Below, one piece after another: positions 1-7,519 of a stretch of DNA of 64,000 nucleotides. Source of the DNA: Pseudomonas sp. DTU12.3 (GTDB taxonomy: Bacteria; Pseudomonadota; Gammaproteobacteria; Pseudomonadales; Pseudomonadaceae); NCBI RefSeq assembly GCF_004124275.1, contig NZ_CP027218.1, positions 5,291,001-5,355,000 on the forward strand, given 5' to 3'. The notes under the pieces were generated by a model that saw nothing but the letters and a program-made list of their open reading frames with translations, was not told the DNA's origin and did no database searches. Positions within the stretch are counted from its first letter, which is position 1. Every line of letters starts with the position of its first letter. The position numbers were made by a program, and so were the translations under genes.

Positions 1-1131
1 GATGGCCACCGGGTAATTGATGCCCAGCTCCTTCATGGCTTTGCTGACGTTGCCGACATCGCGTTCGAAGGCGAATTCCGGCGCGTGCACACCGATGACC
101 ACAAGGCCTAGATCGCGATACTTCTCAGCCCAGGCTTTGACATACGGCAAGGTGCGCAGGCAGTTGATGCAGGAGTAAGTCCAGAAATCCACCAGCACCA
201 CTTTGCCCTTCAATGCCTGCGCATCCAGCGCTGGCGAGTTGAGCCATTGCACGGCGCCGTCGAGCGACGGCAACTGGCCCTCGACCGGCAAGGTGCCCGG
301 TGCCTTCACAGCCATTTTCATCGCTCCGCCAGCCGCCATCATGCTGCCATTTGCTGCGGTGTCAGAGGCTGGAATCTGCGCCATCATCGTGCCGTTGGCA
401 TCGGCAGACTTACCCGACAGTTTGCCAACCAGCGCCTGCTCCAGGCCGCCAGTGGACGCCGTCGAAACCCGAGCGAGAATCCCGGTATCGAGGCCCAGCG
501 CAATCGCAGCAACACCGGACAGCATCGCCGCGCCCAGCCCCCGGCGAATCCACTCACCGGTACCGATCGAACGTTTCATCAGCGCGAAAACCTTACCGCC
601 CAGCAGCAGTGCCGCGGCCAGCGAGGTAGCGGCGCCCGCCGCATAGGCGAGCAATAACAGCGTGGTGGCGACGCTTGCCCCTTGCAGTGCGGCACCGGTC
701 AGAATCAGCCCGAGAATCGGCCCGGCGCATGGCGCCCAGAGCAGCCCCGTGGCGACGCCGATCAGAAACGAAGCGCCGGGACGCGGGCGATTGTCCTGCC
801 CGGCGGCTTCCGACAAACGACTGCCGGCGGAGACCAGTGGCCGGGTCAGCCGTTCGGCTACACGCGGCAGCAGCAAGGTCAGTCCGAACAGGGCAACGAA
901 CAGCAACGCGAGCCAGCGCCCGTACTGATTGACTTGCACCACCCAGCCGCCGCCCACCGCCGCCAACGAGGCGACGAGCGCGAAGGTCACGGCCATCCCC
1001 GCCAACAGCGGCAAGCCACTCTTGATAAACGGCTGCCCGGTGCGAGCGAAGACAAAAGGCAGAACCGGCAGGATGCACGGGCTGACAATCGTCAGCACAC
1101 CACCGAGATAAGCGAGAACCAAGAGCCACAT
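1..1131 (-). CDS. dipZ: DipZ-type cytochrome c biogenesis/thioredoxin protein (3' end outside window)
   Basis: Inner-membrane thiol-disulfide transporter that passes reducing power from the cytoplasm to the periplasm. The reading frame runs from ATG at 1131 to the window edge without a stop. The N-terminal half is a CcdA/DsbD-like membrane domain starting MWLLVLAYLGG, with the conserved proline/cysteine segment IVSPCILPVLPF in its first helix. The C-terminal part is a redoxin domain with the active-site stretch FWTYSCINC (a CxxC) near 160-190. It lies 43 bp downstream of msrB on the same strand, so it probably supplies electrons to that exported reductase. The C-terminus is cut off by the window. 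Family call is firm; the electron partner is inferred from position. Confidence 0.85.
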   Translation of the reverse strand, partial: MWLLVLAYLGGVLTIVSPCILPVLPFVFARTGQPFIKSGLPLLAGMAVTFALVASLAAVGGGWVVQVNQYGRWLALLFVALFGLTLLLPRVAERLTRPLVSAGSRLSEAAGQDNRPRPGASFLIGVATGLLWAPCAGPILGLILTGAALQGASVATTLLLLAYAAGAATSLAAALLLGGKVFALMKRSIGTGEWIRRGLGAAMLSGVAAIALGLDTGILARVSTASTGGLEQALVGKLSGKSADANGTMMAQIPASDTAANGSMMAAGGAMKMAVKAPGTLPVEGQLPSLDGAVQWLNSPALDAQALKGKVVLVDFWTYSCINCLRTLPYVKAWAEKYRDLGLVVIGVHAPEFAFERDVGNVSKAMKELGINYPVAI

Positions 1132-1174
1132 AAATTCGTCCTGTCTGAAATGAAGTGCGCTTACGCGTCATGGC

Positions 1175-1693
1175 TCAAGCCGCCACGGCTTTGAAGGTCA
1201 TCGCCAGACCGTTCATGCAGTAACGCAGGCCGGTAGGCTTGGGGCCATCATCGAAGACATGGCCCAGATGACCACCGCAGCGTCGACAATGAACCTCGTC
1301 GCGGGCCATGCCGAAAGAGCGATCCTGGTGTGTCGCCACCGCATGCTCCAGCGGCGCCCAGAAACTCGGCCAGCCGGTGCGGCTATCGAATTTTGTTGCG
1401 GAAGAAAACAGCGCCAGATCACACCCGGCGCAGGCAAATGTACCGACGCGATGCTCGTCGTTGAGCGGGCTGGTATAGGCCCGCTCAGTGCCCTCTTCAC
1501 GCAGGACCTGATACTGCTCGTCACTCAGGAGCGCGTGCCATTGACTGTCGCTGTGAGTCACTTCGAACGCCTCGTCGGCGCGCGCCTCACTGACCAGCGC
1601 AGCGCCAGTCGACAATTTTGGCAATACACCCGCCACCAAGGCTGCAACCCCTAGCCCGCCGCCCGCTAACAGAATCTGTCGCCGTGAAAACAT
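1175..1693 (-). CDS. msrB: Peptide-methionine (R)-S-oxide reductase, exported
   Basis: Reduces methionine-R-sulfoxide in oxidised proteins. The 172-residue protein has both zinc CxxC pairs (C88/C91 and C136/C139) and the catalytic cysteine C159 in RYCMNG, within the MsrB fold (TGWPSFW, GGHLGHVFDDG). The N-terminus MFSRRQILLAGGG looks like a Tat signal (SRRQ plus a hydrophobic stretch), so the enzyme should act in the periplasm. ATG at 1693 is preferred over the in-frame start at 1732 because TTTTTGGAGACGGCC gives a good ribosome site and it places the twin arginines at the N-terminus. Likely co-transcribed with dipZ; divergent from the regulator at 1846. Confidence 0.9.
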   Translation of the reverse strand: MFSRRQILLAGGGLGVAALVAGVLPKLSTGAALVSEARADEAFEVTHSDSQWHALLSDEQYQVLREEGTERAYTSPLNDEHRVGTFACAGCDLALFSSATKFDSRTGWPSFWAPLEHAVATHQDRSFGMARDEVHCRRCGGHLGHVFDDGPKPTGLRYCMNGLAMTFKAVAA

Positions 1694-1770
1694 GGCCGTC
1701 TCCAAAAATTCCAGATGCCTTTCATGGAACACAGCCTAGGCTTGGTTTGATCGCCAAATCCTCACGGGAA

Positions 1771-1790
1771 GTTAACGAATTCGTGATAAC
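1771..1790. promoter_or_regulatory. Candidate operator between msrB and the response regulator gene
   Basis: An imperfect palindrome, GTTAACGAATTCGTGATAAC, with a perfect 10-bp core ACGAATTCGT at 1775-1784. It lies in the only gap between the divergent msrB-dipZ unit and the two-component genes, where the response regulator would be expected to bind. No binding motif for this regulator is known to me, so this is positional inference. Confidence 0.35.
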
Positions 1791-1845
1791 TCACCCGCAG
1801 GAAAACCCGCACAATGCGCTTCACTGCGCCGAAGGATTGAGCTTC

Positions 1846-2556
1846 ATGGAACAGACCAAACGCGTTCTCGTGGTCGAGGACGACCTGCACATCGCCGACC
1901 TCATTTGCCTGCATTTGCGCGATGAGCAATTCGACGTGACCCACAGCGCCGACGGCGACGAAGGCATGCGCCTGCTGCAGCAAGGTCACTGGGACGCACT
2001 GATCCTCGACCTGATGTTGCCGGGGGTAGACGGTCTGGAAATCTGCCGCCGGGCCCGCGCCATGGCCCGTTACACCCCGATCATCATCACCAGTGCCCGC
2101 TCCAGCGAGTTGCACCGGATTCTCGGCCTCGAACTGGGGGCCGACGATTACCTCGCCAAACCGTTTTCCATGCTCGAACTGGTGGCGCGGGTCAAAGCCC
2201 TGTTGCGCCGGGTCGATGCCATGGCGCGCAATCTGAAGATGGACGCCGGCAGCCTCAGTCTCGATGGCCTGAACATCGATCCGATCACCCGCGACGTCAG
2301 CCTCGACGGTCAACGTCTGGACCTGACGCCACGGGAGTTCGACCTGCTGTATTTCTTCGCGCGCCAACCGGGCAAGGTGTTCTCGCGCATGGACTTGCTC
2401 AACGCTGTCTGGGGCTACAGCCACGAGGGTTACGAACACACGGTCAACACCCACATCAACCGCCTGCGGGCGAAGATCGAAAACGATCCGGCACAGCCCT
2501 CGCGCATTCTCACGGTGTGGGGCCGTGGTTATAAATTCGGTACCGAGCAGCCATGA
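1846..2556 (+). CDS. OmpR/PhoB-family response regulator
   Basis: DNA-binding response regulator, 236 residues. An N-terminal receiver domain (about 5-120) carries the acidic pair ED11/D12, the phospho-acceptor D55 in ILDLMLPG, and the conserved lysine in LAKPFS. The C-terminal winged helix (about 140-232) ends VWGRGYKFG, typical of OmpR/PhoB proteins. ATG at 1846 is chosen because AAGGA lies just upstream and the receiver domain starts immediately; the open frame extends further upstream but that part looks non-coding. Its stop overlaps the start of the sensor kinase gene (ATGA). Target genes are unknown; the divergent msrB-dipZ unit is an obvious candidate. Confidence 0.9.
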   Translation: MEQTKRVLVVEDDLHIADLICLHLRDEQFDVTHSADGDEGMRLLQQGHWDALILDLMLPGVDGLEICRRARAMARYTPIIITSARSSELHRILGLELGADDYLAKPFSMLELVARVKALLRRVDAMARNLKMDAGSLSLDGLNIDPITRDVSLDGQRLDLTPREFDLLYFFARQPGKVFSRMDLLNAVWGYSHEGYEHTVNTHINRLRAKIENDPAQPSRILTVWGRGYKFGTEQP

Positions 2557-4064
2557 AACTGACCCTGACGCAGCGCCTGTCGCTGGTTTTTGCCGTGCTG
2601 TTGCTGGTGTGCTGCGGCACGTCGGCATGGCTGCAAGTACGCTCCAGCCAGATGCATGAACTGGAAGTGGTGCAGGGCTTGTCACGGGATCTGGCACAAC
2701 ACATCGCCCACGACACGGTGCTGATGGACAGCAACGGTCTGATGCCCGGTGCCGTGCGCGAACTGTTCAGCCAGTTGATGCTGGTCAACCCGAGTGTCGA
2801 GGTGTATCTGCTCGACACCGAGGGGCGCATTGTCGGCAATGCCGCCCCCGAGGGCCGCATGCGTCGTCAGCAGGTCGATCTGGCGCCCATTCGCCAATTG
2901 CTCAACGATCAGCCGTTGCCGATTCTCGGTGACGATCCGCGCAGCGTCGACGGGCGCAAGGTGTTCAGCGCCGCCCCGCTGCAGGTCAACGGCAAAGCCG
3001 CCGGTTATCTGTACGTGGTGCTGCTCAGCGAAGCACATGACCGCTACGCCGAGCGCGGGGCGACCAGTGCCGCGCTGAACACTGCGCTGCTGTCGATCGG
3101 GCTGGTTGCCTTACTGTGCCTGATTGCCGGCCTCACGGCGTTCAATCTGATTACCCGGCCGTTGCGGCGACTCACCGAAACGGTCAGCCGTTTTGACATC
3201 GATGGCGCGCCGCAACCGGTCCCGGCACCTGTGGATAAATCAGCCGACCCGGATGAAATTGCAGTCCTCGACGCGGCGTTCCGGCAAATGCAGAACCGCC
3301 TCGGGGAACAATGGCGCTCACTGACCCGCCAGGATCAGGAACGCCGCGAACTGGTGGCGAACATCTCTCACGACCTGCGCACGCCAATGGCCTCGCTGCA
3401 TGGTTATCTGGAAACCCTGTCGCTGAAGGACGCGACGTTGTCGCCGGAAGAGCGTCGGCGCTATCTGGGCATCGCCCTTGATCAAAGCCGCAAGGTCGGC
3501 GGGCTGGCGCAATCGTTGCTGGAACTGGTGCGTCTGGAACACGGTTTCGTGCAACCGGTGCTGGAGGGTTTTTCGCTAATCGATCTGGTGCAGGACATCT
3601 TCCAGAAATTCGAACTGACGGCGGAGGCACGGCAGGTCGAACTCAAGGCCCATTTCGTGCCGAACCTGCCAACGGTCTGCGCCGACCTCGGGCTGATCGA
3701 GCGGGTACTGACCAATCTGGTAGACAACGCGTTGCGTCATACACCTCAGGGCGGCGAGATCGAGTTCGATCTGACACCTCACGGCGCCTTGGTTGATGTC
3801 ACGGTCAGTGACACCGGACCCGGTATCGCTCCTGAGTTGCGCGAAGGTTTGTTCCTGCGCCCGTTCAATATCGGCGGCGCACGGCGTGACGGGGGGTTGG
3901 GTCTGCGCATCGTGCACCGCATCCTGCAATTGCATGGCCGAGACATTCAGTTGCTCGACATCAGCGGGCGCGGCGCGACATTCCGCTTCTCACTGCCAAC
4001 GGATCAGCAAACCGCCGAACAGTGGATGATGCGTTCAATGAATTTGAACAGCCCAGGCAAATAG
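2553..4064 (+). CDS. Sensor histidine kinase
   Basis: Membrane sensor kinase of 503 residues, partner of the preceding regulator (4-bp overlap). It has a first membrane helix at about 10-28, a periplasmic sensor region of about 140 residues, and a second helix at about 176-200. A HAMP-like linker starting with TRPLRRL follows, then the dimerisation domain with phospho-acceptor H273 in ANISHDLRTP. The ATPase domain has N392 (NLVDNALRH), DTGPGI and GGLGLRIV. All catalytic motifs are present. The sensed signal is not evident. Oxidative damage in the envelope would fit the neighbouring msrB-dipZ genes but is inference. Confidence 0.9.
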   Translation: MKLTLTQRLSLVFAVLLLVCCGTSAWLQVRSSQMHELEVVQGLSRDLAQHIAHDTVLMDSNGLMPGAVRELFSQLMLVNPSVEVYLLDTEGRIVGNAAPEGRMRRQQVDLAPIRQLLNDQPLPILGDDPRSVDGRKVFSAAPLQVNGKAAGYLYVVLLSEAHDRYAERGATSAALNTALLSIGLVALLCLIAGLTAFNLITRPLRRLTETVSRFDIDGAPQPVPAPVDKSADPDEIAVLDAAFRQMQNRLGEQWRSLTRQDQERRELVANISHDLRTPMASLHGYLETLSLKDATLSPEERRRYLGIALDQSRKVGGLAQSLLELVRLEHGFVQPVLEGFSLIDLVQDIFQKFELTAEARQVELKAHFVPNLPTVCADLGLIERVLTNLVDNALRHTPQGGEIEFDLTPHGALVDVTVSDTGPGIAPELREGLFLRPFNIGGARRDGGLGLRIVHRILQLHGRDIQLLDISGRGATFRFSLPTDQQTAEQWMMRSMNLNSPGK

Positions 4065-4182
4065 TTGAGACCGCCGGCCCGTTGCTCCGTGACAACGCCG
4101 CCGCGCTCCCCTAAATTAGTCGGCCTGAAAAAGCCCTCGAGCTTGCTCATCTCAACTCAAGTTAAAAAGTAGTGAAATTTCA

Positions 4183-4884
4183 ATGTCCGATTTCAACACC
4201 GCTGAATCCGTAGTCACCGAATCGTCCAAAGCGGAATACGAAAACTCCATCAATCTTTCACAACACCTGCCACAAGCCAAAATCATCAGCGAGATGGTCC
4301 TGGATGCGTTCCAGTCGACCCGCGAGAGCGACCAGATCCGCGAACTGCGCGCCGCGATCCGTCAGGCTCACGACAGCTTCGATGACGACAAGGCCTACGA
4401 GCTGATGGGCGAACTCAAGGCCTTGAAAGACGCCGAAACCGCCGACCTCGCGGCCCTTGAAGACCTCAGCAGCAAGTTCTCGATCGGCCGTATCCTGTCG
4501 AGCTTCAAGGACGATCCGGCATTCCAGGAAATCGTCTACGGCCTCGCCCTCAAAGTGCTGAACCAGACCCACCAGGCAATCAGCAACCCGAGCGGTGGCA
4601 AGAGCAAGACCGCCAAGAAGAAAGAAGTCGAAATCTTCACCATCAGCAAGGACGGCAGCAGCGTGACCCTGCCAATGCGCACACCGCGTTCGCGTCTGAA
4701 CGTTGACCGTGCAGCGCTGGAGTTCCTCGGTTTCACCTTCGTCGGTGAAGGCGAAGAAGCGGAACTGGAAAGCGAAGTTTTCGTTGATAACGCCGGCACC
4801 GAGCAGGCGGTAAACCGCAAGAACATCATCACCGCGCTGCAACAGCAGACCGCGTTCGATGGCTACAGCATCGCCGCGCAGTAA
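4183..4884 (+). CDS. Uncharacterised acidic soluble protein
   Basis: A 233-residue protein I do not recognise. It has no signal peptide or membrane helix. The first 130 residues are charged and predicted helical (segments like REAIRQAH-type and ELMGELKALKDAE), followed by a lysine-rich linker (SGGKSKTAKKKEVE, about 138-151) and a C-terminal part of mixed character with an acidic loop. Codon use and GC content match the neighbours, and it ends at a strong terminator, so it is a real expressed gene in its own unit. There is no clear Shine-Dalgarno sequence before the ATG (GTAGTGAAATTTCA). No function can be given. Confidence 0.7.
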   Translation: MSDFNTAESVVTESSKAEYENSINLSQHLPQAKIISEMVLDAFQSTRESDQIRELRAAIRQAHDSFDDDKAYELMGELKALKDAETADLAALEDLSSKFSIGRILSSFKDDPAFQEIVYGLALKVLNQTHQAISNPSGGKSKTAKKKEVEIFTISKDGSSVTLPMRTPRSRLNVDRAALEFLGFTFVGEGEEAELESEVFVDNAGTEQAVNRKNIITALQQQTAFDGYSIAAQ

Positions 4885-4903
4885 TTTTCAGCGCTGACGA
4901 AAA

Positions 4904-4938
4904 AGCCCCGCACTGGGATTCAGTGCGGGGCTTTTTTT
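4904..4938 (+). terminator. Rho-independent terminator
   Basis: A perfect 12-bp stem (AGCCCCGCACTG / CAGTGCGGGGCT) with a 5-base loop and a following run of seven T, 20 bases after the stop of the gene at 4183-4884. Confidence 0.9.
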
Positions 4939-4977
4939 GTTTTCGACTTTGGTTTAGTGAGATGGCCTACACCGAGG

Positions 4978-5139
4978 CCCCTCATCGGAACGCCGCCCGC
5001 CCAGCCCTCTCCCGAGGGAGAGGGAGCCGATTTTTGTGATTTTCAAACCTGAGTTCGGCTCAATAATTCAGGTCGGCGTAAATCTTGAAAACTCCTCGGT
5101 CAGTCCCCTCTCCCCCCGGGAGAGGGTTAGGGTGAGGGC
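4978..5139. repeat. Interspersed hairpin-ended element, intact copy (162 bp)
   Basis: Both ends carry a hairpin made of CCCTCTCCC and GGGAGAGGG, and the outer edges are inverted (CCCCTCA... and ...GGGTGAGGG). The interior resembles, in reverse orientation, the element split by the IS at 26966-28364: shared stretches include CGCCGACCTGAA, CGAACTCA and ATCGGCTCCC. A related core forms the array at 15979. It lies in the gap before the RidA gene and no protein is likely. Confidence 0.75.
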
Positions 5140-5156
5140 AATTCGCGAAATCAGAC

Positions 5157-5648
5157 TCACGCCGCAGGATGCAACGCCACAATCATGTCCACCTCAATCG
5201 CCGCATTCTTCGGCAACTGATACACCCCCACCGTGGTGCGCGTGTGCCGACCGGCATCGCCAAGCACATGACTGAACACGTCCGACGCACCGTTGGCCAC
5301 TTCGCTCAGGTCAACGAAGTCCGGCGTCGACTTCACATACACCGTCACCCGCAACAACGCCTTGATCTTGTCCAGCGAACCCACCGCATCAACAATCAGC
5401 GCCAGACAACGCATCGCACTGATGCTCGCTGCCGCCTGCGCATCCTTGAGGTTCAGCTCCAGCCCAACACGACCGGGATACTGAATTTTGCCGTGAGTGC
5501 GCGGCACCATCCCGCTGATGTACAACTCATCGTGATGTCGGATCAGCGGCGCGTAATTGCCGCCAGCGGTGTTCTCACCATTAATGTCGTAATTCAGCTC
5601 TTGGGCCAGGGCAATAAAACGCTCGTCGCAGGTCATCCTCTCAGTCAT
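5157..5648 (-). CDS. RidA/YjgF-family protein
   Basis: A 163-residue member of the Rid family, whose archetype hydrolyses reactive enamine/imine intermediates from PLP enzymes. The family core is clear: ELYISGMVP near 42, the helix DAQAAASISAMRCL, and the C-terminal RTTVGVYQLPKNAAIEVDMI. This last segment keeps the arginine of the RidA active site and the LP-x-A-xx-E-V-(D/E) signature. It is about 30 residues longer than RidA itself because of an N-terminal extension, so it belongs to another Rid subgroup and its substrate is uncertain. ATG at 5648 has AAGG nine bases upstream. It is monocistronic here. Confidence 0.8.
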   Translation of the reverse strand: MTERMTCDERFIALAQELNYDINGENTAGGNYAPLIRHHDELYISGMVPRTHGKIQYPGRVGLELNLKDAQAAASISAMRCLALIVDAVGSLDKIKALLRVTVYVKSTPDFVDLSEVANGASDVFSHVLGDAGRHTRTTVGVYQLPKNAAIEVDMIVALHPAA

Positions 5649-5794
5649 TTCGCCCAGCCTTGTGATCGATGCATGAAGAAGCTCGGATTACGGCAGTAAA
5701 ACACCGAAAAAACGGCTTGGTGCTATTACTGTCGGGGTTGGATCCGAATCTAGGGGTTTTGCCACTGCACTGCAACTCGCCGCAGCAAAAACCA

Positions 5795-5828
5795 AAAGCC
5801 CCACCCTTCTCTCGAAGGGCAGGGCTTT
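5795..5828 (-). terminator. Probable terminator of the higBA-like operon
   Basis: Stem AAAGCCC/GGGCTTT continuing, after a small bulge, as CCCTTC/GAAGGG with loop TCTC. On the minus strand it is followed by TTGGTTTTTG. It lies 22 bp past the antitoxin stop codon. Confidence 0.65.
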
Positions 5829-5849
5829 AAATCGTCATGACTTTGGTGA

Positions 5850-6164
5850 TCACACAGCGCTCAAACGCTCGACCATGTCTGGGAATTTCTCAACCAAACG
5901 AATCAACAAGGCTGCTTGAGCATTGGGCTTCGACTTCTCCTGCTCCCAGTTTCTCAAGGTGCTGGGGCTTGTCCTGATTCGCTTGGCAAAAACCGCTTGG
6001 GACATATGTAACCTTTCCCGTAGCGCGACAATTTCCTGGGCGCCAACCTCGGGGACAGGTTTGTCCTCGACGATTGTATTACGCAACGTAATTTTGCCTT
6101 CGCGTTGAGCTGCCATCTCATCAACGCCCTGCATCAACTCTGCAAACAGGTCGCGTTTTTTCAT
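5850..6164 (-). CDS. higA: HigA-type antitoxin, XRE family
   Basis: Antitoxin and autorepressor of 104 residues. The C-terminal half holds an XRE helix-turn-helix: LRERLHMSQAVFAKRIR, then SPSTLRNWEQEKSKPNA, at about 48-82. This matches the HigA2/NadS-like antitoxin group encoded downstream of RelE/HigB toxins. The ATG at 6164 overlaps the toxin stop by 4 bp, indicating translational coupling. It probably binds the palindrome at 6516-6530 to repress the pair. Symbol given by family; which HigA subtype is not certain. Confidence 0.82.
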   Translation of the reverse strand: MKKRDLFAELMQGVDEMAAQREGKITLRNTIVEDKPVPEVGAQEIVALRERLHMSQAVFAKRIRTSPSTLRNWEQEKSKPNAQAALLIRLVEKFPDMVERLSAV

Positions 6165-6505
6165 GGGGTGCCTCGTGCTTTTAACTCTCTATCAATCGCT
6201 CTCTTGAGCGCCTTTTCTTGCTCGGCGGTCAGATTCTCAAGCTCATCTTTGTCGTAAATGGAAAACATCCAGAACTGGCCATCATTCATAAGCCAATAAT
6301 AAAGAACCCGCAAGCCGCCTCGCCGACCTTTGCCACGACGAACATCGGCCCAGCGCAGTTTTCGGAAGCCACCCGTTCGCTGCATCACATCGCCAGCCAG
6401 CGTATTACCCTGCAGAAAGTCCTGCAGCTCTCGGTACTCATCGTCCGTTAGGTAATGGCCAACGTTCGCGGTAAAAATTGTGGTTTCAAAGAAGACAGTT
6501 CGCAT
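6161..6505 (-). CDS. higB: HigB/RelE-type toxin
   Basis: Toxin of 114 residues from the RelE/ParE superfamily, likely a ribosome-dependent mRNA nuclease. Features of the HigB2-like group are visible: FRKLRWADVRRGKGRRGGLR (basic strand-turn that contacts RNA) and the following strand VLYYWLMNDGQFWMFSIYDKDE. The C-terminal helix KALKRAIDRELKARG completes the fold. ATG at 6505 (MRTVFFET) is preferred over an in-frame TTG two codons upstream. The toxin gene precedes the antitoxin, as in higBA loci and unlike most type II pairs. Confidence 0.82.
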   Translation of the reverse strand: MRTVFFETTIFTANVGHYLTDDEYRELQDFLQGNTLAGDVMQRTGGFRKLRWADVRRGKGRRGGLRVLYYWLMNDGQFWMFSIYDKDELENLTAEQEKALKRAIDRELKARGTP

Positions 6506-6515
6506 GGCCAAACTA

Positions 6516-6530
6516 TAGGCAAATTGCCTA
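6516..6530. promoter_or_regulatory. Candidate HigA operator
   Basis: Perfect inverted repeat TAGGCAA-A-TTGCCTA starting 10 bp upstream of the toxin ATG. It overlaps TATAGT, a possible -10 element on the minus strand. Type II antitoxins of the XRE family autorepress through palindromes placed like this. Confidence 0.6.
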
Positions 6531-6571
6531 CGGACAGACTATCAACAAATCACGTTTCCGTTAAACAAAAA

Positions 6572-6601
6572 AACCCCGCACATCTCTCAATGTGCGGGGT
6601 T
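6572..6601 (-). terminator. Terminator of the cyo operon
   Basis: Twelve-base-pair stem (AACCCCGCACAT / ATGTGCGGGGTT) with a 6-base loop. On the minus strand it is followed by TTTTTGTTTAA, 21 bp past the cyoE stop. A T run also exists on the plus strand, so it may work in both directions. Confidence 0.88.
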
Positions 6602-6621
6602 TTTCTTCAAGCCTTTCAGCC

Positions 6622-7509
6622 TTACGGCGCGTACGTCAGCAGCAACTCTGCCGGCACCTTGAAGTCCAGGGACATCATGACGCTCAAGGCAGTGATGGTG
6701 AAGATCGAGAACACGAACAGCTTGCGTGCCCAAACGGTGTCATCCACTGCTTTGTAGCCGGTCCAGGCCATGTACAACCAGTACATGCCCATGGCTGCGG
6801 CGACGGCGAGGTAGCTCATGCCAGCGTAGCCGCTGAAGGTCAGCATCAAGGTCGCTACGAGGAACGCCAGGATGTAGAGCAGGATGTGCTTCTTGGCCAC
6901 TTGAATCCCGCGCTTCACTGGCAACACCGGAATCGATGCGGCCAGGTAATCGTTGAAGCGGAAGATTGCGATGGCGTAGGAATGCGGCATCTGCCACAGG
7001 CTGAACATCACCAGCAACGTCAGCGCGGCCATGTCGAAGCTGTTGGTTACGGCAACGTAACCGATCACTGGCGGCATGGCGCCCGACAGACTGCCCACCA
7101 GCGTGCCGTGAACCGACTTGCGCTTGAGGTACAGGCTGTAGAAGCCGACGTAGATAACGAAGCCGATTACCGCGAACAGGGCAGCCAACGGGTTGGCCAC
7201 CTTGTACAACAAGGCAACGCCGAGAACACCAAGGATGGTCGCGTAGACCAGTGCCAGTTTCAGGGAGATCAAGCCCTGCACCAGCACGCGGTTTTTGGTG
7301 CGTTCCATCTTCAGGTCGATGTCGCGGTCGATGCAGTTGTTGAACACGCAACCGGAGGCAACTACCAGGGATGTACCGATCATGGCAGCCAGAAACACCG
7401 CCAGATCGACATGCCCTTTCGAGGCCAGGAAGAACCCGCCTGCCACAGAAAGCACGTTACCGAAAATGATCCCCGGTTTGGTGATTTGGATAAAGTGCTT
7501 GAGCGACAT
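6622..7509 (-). CDS. cyoE: Protohaem IX farnesyltransferase (haem O synthase)
   Basis: Farnesylates haem B to haem O, the cofactor of cytochrome bo3 oxidase. The 295-residue polytopic protein has the UbiA-type prenyl-diphosphate site NNCIDRDID near 57-65 and about nine membrane helices, with ITKPGIIFGN at the N-terminus as in other CyoE/CtaB proteins. Last gene of the cyo operon, 10 bp after cyoD, so cofactor synthesis is co-expressed with the oxidase subunits. Confidence 0.96.
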   Translation of the reverse strand: MSLKHFIQITKPGIIFGNVLSVAGGFFLASKGHVDLAVFLAAMIGTSLVVASGCVFNNCIDRDIDLKMERTKNRVLVQGLISLKLALVYATILGVLGVALLYKVANPLAALFAVIGFVIYVGFYSLYLKRKSVHGTLVGSLSGAMPPVIGYVAVTNSFDMAALTLLVMFSLWQMPHSYAIAIFRFNDYLAASIPVLPVKRGIQVAKKHILLYILAFLVATLMLTFSGYAGMSYLAVAAAMGMYWLYMAWTGYKAVDDTVWARKLFVFSIFTITALSVMMSLDFKVPAELLLTYAP

Positions 7510-7519
7510 CGGGTCTACC

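Noticed and set aside
593..1171. A 192-codon minus-strand frame at the left edge.
   Set aside because: It is an out-of-frame shadow of dipZ; the real frame from 1131 shows the CcdA-like and CxxC motifs.
4065..4182. Possible terminator or promoter between the sensor kinase gene and the orphan gene.
   Set aside because: No stem with a T run and no convincing -35/-10 pair could be found.
5036..5275. A 79-codon open frame across the repeat before the RidA gene.
   Set aside because: It runs through the hairpin-ended repeat and into the RidA gene on the opposite strand; no ribosome site.
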